Shown here piece by piece: positions 1 to 9,487 of a DNA stretch of 20,665 nucleotides. The notes beneath the pieces are model-generated. The model saw only the letters and a list, made by a program, of their open reading frames with translations, had not been told where the DNA came from and searched no databases. The translations under genes and the position numbers were made by a program. Position 1 is the first letter of the stretch. The number at the start of each line of letters is the position of its first letter. Source of the stretch: Calocera cornea HHB12733 (Eukaryota > Basidiomycota > Dacrymycetes > Dacrymycetales > Dacrymycetaceae); NCBI GenBank assembly GCA_001632435.1, contig KV424180.1, positions 1-20,665 of the forward strand, given 5' to 3'.

Positions 1-529
1 GCTAATCCAGAGGCACCGGCACATGAGCTCCGTCGCGAAAGGCGAGAATCGCTGCTTGCGAGAATTGCCGACCGGTAACCAACACGAGAATAGCCATTCC
101 AGATGCGCCATGAGTTTTCCGCATGATGGTGCATCGCGATAAGCTAGTCCGGGCAGCTGCTTGCCCACGAGTCGCCCGTGAGTCGCGGCGGGCGAGAACA
201 GCTGATCCATCCTCGCACTCAGCAGTGGCGATTCAGGAGGTCAGAGCCCAACGTCCGCGTGTGTGACACGTGCGGTTGTACTGCTCTCAGCTCCCTTTCT
301 CTGCCTCGAGCCAGCGAGAGATTGCGAACTGAGTCTTCATTATAGTTACCTACCGTCGTACGGAGAAAGGCCACATGTGGAGAAGCCGTGATACAGTTAC
401 AAGCCACTGGCTATCGAAGTCCAAGTTGGAGGTTAAGCTTCTTGGGATGGATTGGGAGTTGAAGAGTAGTAATCGGCCTTAACTTGTACCTAGTGCTATT
501 CAAAAGCCTCAGTTCACAGTAGGGGGGGT
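1..529. other. Intergenic, no gene recognised
   Basis: This stretch lies downstream of the minus-strand DUF6532-like gene, so its right end is probably that gene's 3' UTR and terminator region. The only open frame of note is about 60 codons (219-407, minus), with no recognisable motif or splice partner. I see no tRNA, repeat or transposon end. Confidence 0.5.
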
Positions 530-2048
530 TCACCAATGGAGCAACACGTACAAGCAAAATTTGCTGAACTCACTCATAAAAGCATCGTATTCTGCGGGCT
601 GAAGGCGCACCCACTCATTCAAGGACTGGCACATCTCTTCGTATACATTCAAATTCTCCTGGTCATCTTCCGTGAATCTCTTGGATATCATAACACCGGT
701 TTGATAGAGGGATAAAACATGGTGTATCTGAACAGGTTCTTAGTGTTGTCCATAACATTGGGTTGAATGGGCGTACAACAACAATGGCAAATGCCACCAG
801 AGAAGCCGGCGGTGGGTCAAATAAGTCAGGTTGGAGCGCGGCAGCGCCATATACGCCGGAAGCTTGATAACACATTACTGCAACTAATTCCTTGATGGCG
901 GGATGACCAAGTGCACTGCGACCTTCCTGTGCAAAGAGTGAATAGGACAGAAAGGAAAGGGGATTGCCGAGAGTTCTGCTTACATGAAGGCATTTGTCGT
1001 CAGGATAGAGGAAACGCGCATTTTTCAGCAGTCCACTGAATATGTTCTTGACCTTTTCCCGCGCGTCTGCCAAGTCGCATTCTAGACGATCCTTCCTCTT
1101 AGCTCTTTTCTCGGCCCTCCACAGCCTTTCAAGACGTTCCGCATCATCGTATAGGCGAAACGCATCTCCATACTCCTTCCGTACGATTCCCATTGCCTTT
1201 ACCTTGAATCGGCTTCGGAACCAGTAAGCCATTTGTTTGATCTGCGATGGATCAGCACATGGGCTTTAGGGAAACAAAGACACTCAAACGAGGGACATTT
1301 GACCCGGACAGATGTCCAACTGTATCGGAGAGTTTGGAGGATTGGACAACGATGCGCCGTTGTTCGCCTCATGAATGGCATCTGCCAGGTACGCGTCCAT
1401 TTCAGTGCGATCTGGGTATGGATTTCGGACCGCAAGGAAGATGCGAAGCCACATCTGCGCGCATTGAAGCGTCGACTGGGTGGACTTGTTGTAGTCGGAC
1501 AGTCTCTCTCCATGGCTGCCGAGCTGCACACTGAACGATGAGCTGGCCAGAGATTCTAATGCAGAGGAGTCGTTGTAATATGATCCCAGTTTGGGGGAAA
1601 TCGCAACAGGCTGTTGTCGGGTCGAGCGACGCGAAGATGAGCTGTTTTCAGGGGGGGGGCTCTGTTATCGCCGCACATCAGCAGGGCGTGACGCGAAGAG
1701 TGTGCATCTTACGATGGGAGTACGAGAACTCTTTCCCGGCAGACTCGGACGATCTTCCATACCAATACGTGTCGAGGGTAATCCGTTGTTCTCTGAAACA
1801 CATCAGTACAGCACAGCAATTGTCAATATTATTAGCAACCTGGAGACGTTAAGCCGTTTACTCTGCGGTCGATGTGATGGGCAGTCTTCCTCTGCACTCC
1901 AAGCTGACCATCATAATCTACACAAGATAGTCAGCTACCATTATATGGACGCTTCGGGAGGATCGCACTGCGTACCATTGCGTGGGAGTATGAAGCTCTG
2001 CCTCTTTTGTGTGCGAAGCGATGAACCTCTAGGTTTCTCTTTCGGCAT
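530..2048 (-). CDS. DUF6532-like domain protein (basidiomycete family), six exons, 421 aa
   Basis: Model: complement of 530-727, 777-1241, 1290-1661, 1713-1792, 1840-1917 and 1976-2048. The five introns are 47-58 nt, have CTGAT/CTAAG-like branch points, and keep phase through 422 codons. Residues 1-145 are Ser/Pro/Arg-rich and look disordered. Residues about 145-415 resemble the DUF6532 domain of agaricomycete proteins: NPYPDRTEMDAYLADAIHEA, then IKQMAYWFRSRFKVKA, a basic stretch likely to form a coiled coil (about 235-262), NARFLYPDD, LGHPAIKEL, DLFDPPPASLVAFA, and a C-terminal FTEDDQENLNVYEEM block. The function of this family is unknown to me; the basic N-terminus would suit a nuclear protein, which is inference. 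Met at 2048 is preferred because it opens directly on the basic N-terminus, but an in-frame Met at 2171 would add 41 residues. The 5' splice site GTTGCT (intron 1793-1839) is the weakest. Family assignment is from memory of its pattern. Confidence 0.75.
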
Positions 2049-2980
2049 TCCAGCTCTAGGAAGTAACACCGGATATGCAGATATGAGTGCAATCCTTAGC
2101 TGCCGATCTGCATCGCAGAGAGCAGGAAGAGCGTGGTGAGCCTCATTTCGCCTGGCGCGATCGGCAAACACATACCTGATGAGAAGAGTGCACTAGTACT
2201 GGTATGAACGCTCTGCCGCACTCATGGCACGATAGCTCCCTCGATAGCTCGACCTACGGGTCCCGGATGGGGAGGAGCGGAGGCAGTTTTGGCACCGCCC
2301 GTCCCGTCACAGGCCGTCTGGTGCCGGACGCGCCTGACTCGGAGACACTGGCAGGCGCGCGCGACCACTTCTAGTACCGTTTGGGTGAAAAGTAGGATAG
2401 TTCATGCGATATCGCAACAGAGAGAGCTCGAAAAATTGCTGGGACTTGGTCCTATGCCTCGAAGTATCCCACCGCATCTGGTAACAGACCAATTTGGTTT
2501 TTGCACCACGTTATAGCAGTCGCATAGCACAGGTGCTCCCTACATAGAGCCGTCGCTTGCTATGTAGGAACACCGGCACCCATGTGAGCAGCATAGCCAC
2601 CCGGGGTCCTATGGGGTACAATTCGGGGTCCCACCGAGGCGTAGCGGAGGCTTTTTTACAGATGATGCACACCATAAAAGGGAAGTGGCGGTGCTTTCGT
2701 GGTGCCTTGCGTGGACGGCGCCTCTTTAACCTGCAGGGTCATCCTCGATCTGACGCCCACTTCGCGGACTATTGCCTGCAGAAATGGAAGGACCGCTGAT
2801 TAGATTGCCACCGCCCGAACGGTGCGGGGCATGGGGCTTGATTCGCTCAACGATCTTCCCTGTATGCCAACTGATTCTCGATGAACTTGCCTAGTGCATC
2901 TGCCTGAAGAGTGCAGATCGACGGACTGTTCCACCGGTACTCCACGAGCGATACCCATGATTTGATTCGGGCCTTCAGAG
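2049..2980. other. Intergenic region between divergent genes
   Basis: About 930 bases separate the divergent DUF6532-like gene (minus) and the first SDR gene (plus). Short open frames exist on both strands but none shows a protein motif or splice-consistent extension. It must hold both promoters; only the SDR TATA box at its right edge is recognisable. Confidence 0.5.
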
Positions 2981-2981
2981 G

Positions 2982-2989
2982 TATAAAAA
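2982..2989 (+). promoter_or_regulatory. TATA box of first SDR gene
   Basis: TATAAAAA lies about 63 nt upstream of the SDR start codon at 3045. The second SDR gene has a matching TATA element, which suggests the promoter was copied with the gene. Confidence 0.6.
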
Positions 2990-3044
2990 GTGGCTGCAAT
3001 GCTGGTCAGACACCCACCAAAGACAATCCGGTCTAACTCGCACA

Positions 3045-4020
3045 ATGTCCATCCCTACGCAGTCCTCGTTGCCTTCTCTGCGCCATCTCGTTGGCAAACG
3101 CGTTGTCATTGTCGGCGGATCTTCGGGAGTAAGGCCGTACAAATTGATTTCATCTCATATCTGATGACTCTCGTAGATGGGATTCGCCGTTGGGCAGTCC
3201 AGTCTCGAGCAAGGTGCCAAAGTGATTATCGCCTCCAGCAACAAGGCGAAGGTCGACGCAGCCGTCACCAGACTCCTCCAGGCGAACGACGGCTTCAAAG
3301 GCTCGGTATCCGGCCTGACAGTCAACGCGAAAGATACCAAGTCCCTCGAGAAGTTTTGGGACGAGGTCGGCAAGTTCGACCATCTGGTCTGGACGGCAGG
3401 CGACAGTCTCGGCATGCCCAACTTCTTGGAGGATGATCTCACGAAGATGAACCAGCCCGACGTGCGCGTATTTGGCGCGGCCTTCTCCGTGCAGTATGCG
3501 CATAAGAAGGGGCTGTTCAACCCCGGTGGGTCGGTCACCCTCACTGGAGGATATGTCGCCCATAAGCCGCCCAAGGGGTGGGCCATGGCTGTTGGTAGGC
3601 AGTTTACCTTCCGTCCACTGAACAATGCTCAAGCCGGACAGCTGGATCTGGAATGATCGAAGCGCTCACACGTGGGCTGGCTATTGAGGTGGCTCCTATC
3701 CGGTCCGTGACCTTCGCATTCATTTGTCTACCTTGAGCCAACATTTTCTTAACAAGAGTCAACACTGTTGGCAGCGGCTCGGTCGAAACTGAGGTAAGGG
3801 ATCTCTCCCCATAAGTGACTGAATGCTGAATAAGCGATAGATGTGGGCGGCGGGTGGACCGCAAGTTGTTGAGTACCTAAGAGCTGCGGCCATTCAGGGC
3901 TCGCCCCTCAAGCATTGTGGGCAGCCAGAGGAGATCGCCGAAGCCTTCCTCTTCTTCATGAAGTGCCCGATGATGACCGGCGCGACCGTTTACGTCGAGA
4001 GTGGCGCGCTGCTCCTCTAA
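3045..4020 (+). CDS. Atypical short-chain dehydrogenase/reductase, copy 1, 259 aa
   Basis: Exons: 3045-3128, 3177-3594, 3642-3702, 3757-3793, 3841-4020; introns 47-54 nt; total 780 nt in phase. The protein has a Rossmann fold with the glycine motif GGSSGMG (residues 24-30), which should bind NAD(P). WTAGDS replaces the usual NNAG motif. Later blocks are FNPGGSVTLTGG, ALTRGLAIEVAPIRVNTVG, and a C-terminal QPEEIAEAFLFFM with TGATVYVESGA. When aligned on ALTR, the places of the catalytic Tyr and Lys (YxxxK) are Ala and Ser, so a normal SDR reaction is doubtful. This fits the SDR subgroup exemplified by Listeria Lin1944, which has a cofactor motif but no classical active site. Substrate is unknown. 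The gene is complete and followed by a tandem paralogue on the same strand. The intron after GGSSG is unique to this copy. The start is supported by a TATA box and by the N-terminal match to copy 2. Confidence 0.85.
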
Positions 4021-4851
4021 ATCTGCGAAGAAGAAAACGCCGTTTTCGCCAATTGTACTCTACTGACAATGAATGGATATTGTTGAGTAAGACGTTTCTT
4101 CCTAGAAATTTGATACGTGTTTTCTCCTCCACTGCCAGCCTCTTCCGGCCACAATCACCTGGTTTGGGCCGGTTGACATCCGGTAATGCTAACCTTCTAT
4201 CAGAGATGAACTTCGAGTCAAAACGTACAGAGCTGTGGACCGCACATTATATACGCTGCAATCCACGGTTTTCGATGCTCCTACCCGCCGGAGTTCAAAA
4301 AGACAGGAACCTTCGGGCGTCCATGTCAGGGGACCCTGCATTGACGCGTTCAAGGATACGGATCCTACGCGGCACAGTCTCAAACCAGCTAATCCCGGAT
4401 ACTCTGGATACCGACTTTTCCCATGTTCGGGTTTCGAATCCATGTTCGGACTTGAGGCTACGCGAGGTTCTATCGATCAGATCCCCAGACGCCCGCAGCG
4501 AATGCAACAGCGCTCCGCGCTTACCCAACAAACGAACCCAACTAGAACGCGTGCCCCACTGCTGGCAGCATGTTAGGCCCCTGCCCCTGTCCACGTCGTT
4601 GGCGTGGAAACTGGCGTGGAAAAGTCTCCTAGGCAGAGGGGCAAAAATCATATCACACGACTTTCCAGTCACGTGCATTTGAGCATTTTCTGTCCCCGGT
4701 GCCGTACGCTGGTCTTACTTCTTTCACTCTTACTTTACAGCTTCCTGTCAGTGACTTATTGGATAAGACTGGCCTTCATGGGTCCCAGGCATGGAGGTAG
4801 GCATGGATAGATGTGAAGTACTCTAGTGCGACGCTTGGGACACTTGCGGGG
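4021..4851. other. Spacer between the tandem SDR genes
   Basis: About 830 bases between the stop of SDR copy 1 and the TATA box of copy 2. Overlapping open frames are present on both strands around 4190-4680, but none has a recognisable motif or continues by splicing. A short direct repeat of GGCGTGGAAA occurs at about 4600-4620. I see no third SDR remnant. Confidence 0.5.
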
Positions 4852-4860
4852 TATAAAATA
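4852..4860 (+). promoter_or_regulatory. TATA box of second SDR gene
   Basis: TATAAAATA lies 78 nt upstream of the start codon at 4930, in a context similar to the element of SDR copy 1. Confidence 0.6.
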
Positions 4861-4929
4861 GGCAGAGTTCGACTGCTCACTGCTCATCAACAAAGCAATC
4901 GTCTCGGCAGCAAGTACCCTCGCCCATCA

Positions 4930-5921
4930 ATGTCTGTCGCAACGCCTCAGAGCGCACCCTCGATCCGTCACCTGGTCGGAAAGTTTGTAGTCGTCGTCGG
5001 CGGCAGCTCAGGCGTCGGATACTGCGTCGCACGGGTCGCCCTTGAGTACGGGGCCAAGGTGCTCATCTCCTCCAGCAACCAAACGAAGGTCGATGCTGCT
5101 GTTTCCAGGTTGCTGAAGACGAACCCTCTGTTCGACGGCTCTATCTCAGGCCTTACGGTGAATGCCAAGGATGTCAAGTCCATTGAGTCATTCTGGGACA
5201 AGGTCGGCAAGTTCGATCATCTGGTATGTACGTCCGATCTCGAACGAAACGCGAACTGAAGGGGTTATGGTACGAAGGTGTGGACGGCTGGTGACTCCGT
5301 TCGGCCAGACTTCATGCAGCAGGACATCGAGACCCAGAAGGCATTCTTCGATGTGCGGTTCTGGGCGCCTGTCATTTCGGCCAAATATGCACAGGAGAAG
5401 GGCCTGTTCAACCCTGGCGCGTCCATGACCATGTCGACCGGGGTTGTTAATCGCCATCCTATGAAGGGTTTCGCAATAGGTGCCGGTGCGCCTTCTCTGC
5501 ACGTACGGAGGGGCACTCGAGCTCACCTCACTGCAGCTGTCTCGGGTGCGATCGATAGCGTCACACGTGGACTGGCGGTCGAGCTTGCCCCCGTTCGGTG
5601 CGTCAGCGTCGGCTCCCATCCATCCCAAGCTGACCCCCTGCCGCCCTTAGTGTCAACACCGTTTCAATGGGTGGTGTGGAGACGGAGGTTGGCCTTTCAA
5701 CACACGTACTGCTTCTTTTGACTAATGTCGTGAAGCTTTGGGATGGCCTGATACCCGACATACATATGAAGGAGGCTACCAAGAAGTTCCTCATCGAACA
5801 CTCTCTCGTGAAGCACCTTGCGCAGCCAGAGGAGATTGCGGAGGCGTATCTGTTCGTGATGAAGTGTACGAATGTGACGGGCCAGACGATCGAGGTTGAG
5901 GGCGGCGCTCTGCTCACGTAG
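4930..5921 (+). CDS. Atypical short-chain dehydrogenase/reductase, copy 2, 259 aa
   Basis: Exons: 4930-5223, 5278-5479, 5537-5597, 5651-5687, 5736-5921; introns 48-57 nt; total 780 nt. It is a clear paralogue of the upstream SDR: shared blocks include GLTVNAKD, VGKFDHLVWTAGDS, KGLFNPG, VTRGLAVELAPVRVNTV and QPEEIAEAYLF. The cofactor motif is GGSSGVG (about residues 29-35). As in copy 1, no YxxxK is present: the region reads AVSGAIDSVTR. Three intron positions and phases match copy 1. The intron after DHL (5224-5277) is present only here, and the intron after GGSSG is absent here. The last intron (5688-5735, GTTGGC donor) is 48 nt without a stop, so its retention would add 16 residues and keep the frame. 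Function unknown; probably an NAD(P)-binding cytosolic protein. An MFS transporter gene ends 267 nt downstream on the other strand. Confidence 0.85.
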
Positions 5922-5986
5922 GATCCCGAGTCGCAAGGTTGAACAGACAGATTGGAGAAGGCACACCCGAGTAGTAAGGAAAAAGC

Positions 5987-5992
5987 AATAAA
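5987..5992 (+). terminator. Possible polyadenylation signal AATAAA
   Basis: AATAAA lies 66 nt after the stop codon of SDR copy 2. Fungal signals are loose, so this is a candidate only. Confidence 0.35.
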
Positions 5993-6188
5993 TACTCGTA
6001 TTATCATCACGTGAGCCTACGTCGCGAATCCCTCCGGAGAGGCGAGCGTAATAGGGCGTCGCTACGGCACCTTTTTACTTTCACGCATCGGAATAGAGCG
6101 GCCCGTGGGCTCGTACCGAGGAGGCTACAGGACAGCCGCGCCTTTACTAGAATACAGCGGAAAAACTGCAGTCACGCGTGAGAGGCGG

Positions 6189-8180
6189 CTATATGCTCGC
6201 CTTGCCCCTCGGCTCGTACGGCAAGAGGAGGACGAGGAGCCCAGCGACGATGAACAGCGCGCCTGAGACGTACACCGGTACGGGCGTGTTCAGGTTGGCG
6301 TACACTGCGAGGACATTAGCGATGTTCTTGGGCGGCAAGGTGCACAGGGACTTACTGGCCACGATGGGGGACATGACACCGAAAATCCGGTTGGCGGTCG
6401 CCGCGATACCGGTGCCGGTGCCACGGTCCTTGGCGGGGAAGACCTCCGGCTATTTGACGACTTTTAATATATGTTCGGTACAAGAGTGGACACAACTTAC
6501 CGTGTAGGCGTACAGGACCGCATACATGACATTCGACGTGCTACGTGTCCGTCAATCGCCGCCGCAGAGAAGGACAGAGGGCAGGGCATACAAGTTATAT
6601 GCGCAGTTCCATCCCAGCAGAGCGTTCGACGTCTTTGCCGTGGTCCCCGCAAACAGGAACACGCCCGTGATGACCGTGGAGACGCAGAGGGCGCCCTTGC
6701 GGCCGAACTTTGGGAGCTCGACGAGCAGGCCGCCGGCGAGCGCGCCCGGGATGCCCAGCACGGCGATGATGACCTCGTTGCGGTAGGTGATGTAGGTGCT
6801 GTTGTCACCCGTGTCCGCGCCGCGCGTCGCGAGGAGGTAGGGGAGGAAGGCGTTGTACAGCGGGAAGGCGAGGCCGATGAGCGCCCAGATGAGCACGATC
6901 AGGCTCGTCGACCACGCCATCTGCGGCGTCTTGAACAGCTCGCGCACGTGCGACGCGTTGAACTTCTCGAACCGCCGGCGGACGGCGCCCATCGCGCTCG
7001 TGTCCAGGGCCGGCGCCGCCCGGTCGGTCTTCTCGCTCAGCGACATCAGGTGTTCGGGCCGCAGCGAGGTCGTCGAGCCGTTGTAGAGCGCGACCTTCTC
7101 GATCACCTCCACCGCCTCAGCGTCGTGCCCGCGCGACATGAGGAACTTTGGTGTCTCGTGCAGGTGGAAGACGAAGAAGCGCAGCACGAAGCAGATGAGT
7201 GTGATCCCACCCCTGCACCATATCAGCGCGCGCGCGAGATGGATCCGGTGCTATGGACTCACATGGTGAACATAAAGTACCGCCAGCCCATGTTCTCAGC
7301 GCGCGGGCAAGTGCCGACGGCCGCGGCACAAGAGTAGTTTGTCAACAGCGCCCAGGCGATGAGAGTGGCCAGAAGCTGCCCGAATGCCCAGTATATGCTT
7401 AGCACGGTCAGGAGATACTGGTTACGGCCCGGGATGACTAGATCCTCGCCGTCATCAGGCTGTACATCTCCTTTGCAAGGCGCTTGAAACACTCACATTC
7501 CAAAAACACGGCCGAGTCGACGGGCAGGTTGCCTCCCACGCCAACGCTCCAGAGGGCGGCAAACACGGCGATGGCGACAAAGTTTGGAGAGCTGCCCGCG
7601 ATGAGGCCGAACGTGCCCGTGATGAGCAGGGTGAGGTTGAATGCCCAGCGGCGGCCGAAGATGTCTGAGCCGAGGCCGAAGCAGAAGGCGCCGACGAGGA
7701 GGCCGAGGTTCTGCGCGAGCTGGAGGAACGGCCCCCGCGACGGGTGCAGCTCGTTCACTACCTGTGGTTGTAGGCTGAGGATGGGAGGATAGGTGGAGGA
7801 GGGAAGGAGGGCGCACGGAGGTGAAGATCAGGCTCGTGATGATGGGCCACATGTCTTTTCGTAGAATTCACATCGGTTGGCAGTGAACACAGCCGGGGCG
7901 GGGACCACTCACTGTCCATCATCCACCCAAAGCCTGCGACGCCGAATAGGTGCCACTGGTACCTGCCCATCCCGATCTCCTGCAGCGCATCATTGATGAC
8001 CTGCTCCCCATGTCAGCCTGGCGCGCCTCTCGTGTGTCCCTGCTCAGAGCTCACCTTGGCCTTGGCGAGGTAGACCGGGTCCGTCGAGCCCTCAGGGAGG
8101 ATGTTGGTGGTGTCTGCATCGAGCTCGGGCACGAGGCCCTTCTCGTTCGCCATCGTCGGGGTGGTCGGGGTGGTGGCCAT
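6189..8180 (-). CDS. MFS transporter, SVOP/SV2-like, nine exons, 520 aa
   Basis: Model: complement of 6189-6304, 6356-6449, 6501-6540, 6592-7212, 7263-7437, 7497-7761, 7817-7854, 7913-8000, 8055-8180; introns 50-59 nt; 1563 nt in phase. This is a plasma-membrane-type major facilitator. Visible signatures are a hydrophilic N-terminus, then YQWHLFGVAGFGWMMDNMWP (membrane segment 1), the MFS motif A GSDIFGRRWAF (about residues 115-125), GVGGNLPVDSAVFLEF, the stretch HETPKFLMSRG before the central loop, and in the C-terminal half GRKGALCVST, SNVMYAVLYAYTPEVFP, RGTGTGIAATANRIFG and a final LPYEPRGKAS. This pattern matches fungal SVOP-like transporters, whose substrates vary (sugars, organic ions, phospholipid derivatives); the substrate here cannot be read. 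Length is normal for the family. Splicing restores each motif exactly, so the gene is intact. It is convergent with the SDR pair and divergent from the efflux-carrier gene. Confidence 0.88.
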
Positions 8181-8267
8181 GTCGTGTATATGCGCGCAGT
8201 GGCGTGAGTCAAGGAGCGGCAATATAGCAGTAGCAGCGCCGGGGGGCAATCACAGCAAGAGAAGACT

Positions 8268-8287
8268 GATGATTGATTGATTGATTG
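8268..8287. repeat. Tetranucleotide microsatellite (GATT)n
   Basis: About five tandem copies of the GATT tetranucleotide, read as CAATCAATC on the minus strand, lie 90-110 nt upstream of the MFS start codon, probably in its 5' UTR. Confidence 0.7.
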
Positions 8288-8343
8288 CAGAACACGGAAC
8301 TCCCGAGAAGCAAGCCGTGTGGGGGCCACTCGAAATGGCGCGC

Positions 8344-8349
8344 TTTATA
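8344..8349 (-). promoter_or_regulatory. Candidate TATA box of the MFS gene
   Basis: On the minus strand this reads GGTATAAAGC, about 165 nt upstream of the ATG at 8180. That would give a 5' UTR of roughly 130 nt containing the tetranucleotide repeat. Confidence 0.4.
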
Positions 8350-9487
8350 CCGCATCCTCCCATCCCCCCGCGCCCGTCCCCACCGGGCTCGCCTCTCCGC
8401 CGAGCACATCAGCACCTCCCCACCTCAGCAGGGAAGCGGTGCCTCGTTCCCACGGCGGGAGCATCCGAGCACGCAACTTGGAGGGTGGGTGGGGTGTATG
8501 CTGCCAAATTGCAGGCGAGCGGGGGTGGGCTGGCTGCGAGCCTGTCAGAGAGCAAGGGCGGCGCGACGAAGCCCCAAGGCTGGTGCAGTGCGTCACTTTC
8601 TGCTTCCGGGGACGCTGAAAGACGAGAGACGTGAGCGGCACTAATGAGGCGAGGGGGGGGCCGGAGGGCGTCACGCGAGCGCGTCTGTATTGTTACAACG
8701 CAGCAGCAGGCTCTCCACGGTTTGCTGGGTTTGGGAGGTCCACCGGTCAGCGCGACCTGCAGGGCCAGAAACGGGACAACAACGCTCCGACCCGCGAGTC
8801 GAGAGTCATGGACCATCTTCGCCGGCCCATCAACTACGGGTTTGCGAGCAGTGAAAAGAACACACCTATCCCATGCGCTCGCCGCGTGGCGACAAGGGCG
8901 TATATTGCGCGATGTGGGGCGTGCCAGGACCATGGGCCTGGGATAACAGCGTGCCACGCGCTGATGCTGATCCCGCAGGCGATTGCAGCTCGCTGGCGTA
9001 CATAGGGGCGGAGGTGTTCCTGTTCACGCGAGTTGTTGAACAGATGGCGTTATCGCACCCGACCCCGCGTTCCCCGCTGTGGAAGATGAAATCCACCGCT
9101 TTTGTGCTTCTTGTGCTTCTTGGGGCTTCTGGCCTCTGATGGCGCCCCAGCTGGCAGCCCTTCGTAAAAGCGGCTTCGCGAGTGGACGAGAAGCGAGGAC
9201 CCTGTGACGTAAAGCCGCCAAGCGGGATGACGTGTGTATCCCTGGCCGCGCCGATGAGCCTGACTCGGCGACGCGGGCTCGATGCTCGATGTCCTCTGGC
9301 TGCTTGTTGCTGGACAGAGTCGGACATCGATGTGCGAGGCAGGATGGCAAACAACAGATGGATGCACTGGGCGACAATGGGCTGCTCGTCCTCGACAGCT
9401 TGACAGCACCCCTCTCCACGTCGTCTACTGTACCACCGGTCCCCACTCCCCATCCAATACACTCTGCACAGAGTATTGAGAACAACC

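Larger units (their letters stand above)
8181..9487. other. Intergenic region between divergent transporter genes
   Basis: About 1.3 kb separate the starts of the MFS gene (minus) and the PIN-like carrier gene (plus). Long open frames run through it on both strands because the DNA is GC-rich, but none shows a domain or coherent splicing. It contains a TATA box for the MFS gene, a TGAT tetranucleotide run and a CCAAT motif near 9454 close to the carrier start. Confidence 0.5.

Noticed and set aside
1651..1659. Run of nine G suggesting a frameshift or assembly error in the first gene
   Set aside because: An intron (1662-1712, GTAAGA donor, CTGAT branch, AACAG acceptor) ends just before it and keeps the frame, so no error needs to be assumed.
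4425..4450. TTCGAATCC resembling a tRNA T-loop
   Set aside because: The flanking bases do not form the T stem, and no A box, anticodon arm or acceptor stem could be placed upstream.
6471..7337. Plus-strand open frame of 288 codons
   Set aside because: It is antisense to the MFS exons, whose spliced minus-strand product carries clear family motifs.
9232..9487. Extension of the efflux carrier frame upstream to 9232
   Set aside because: That frame differs from the one of the true first exon; the upstream residues lack family similarity, whereas the ATG at 9488 opens directly on the first membrane segment.
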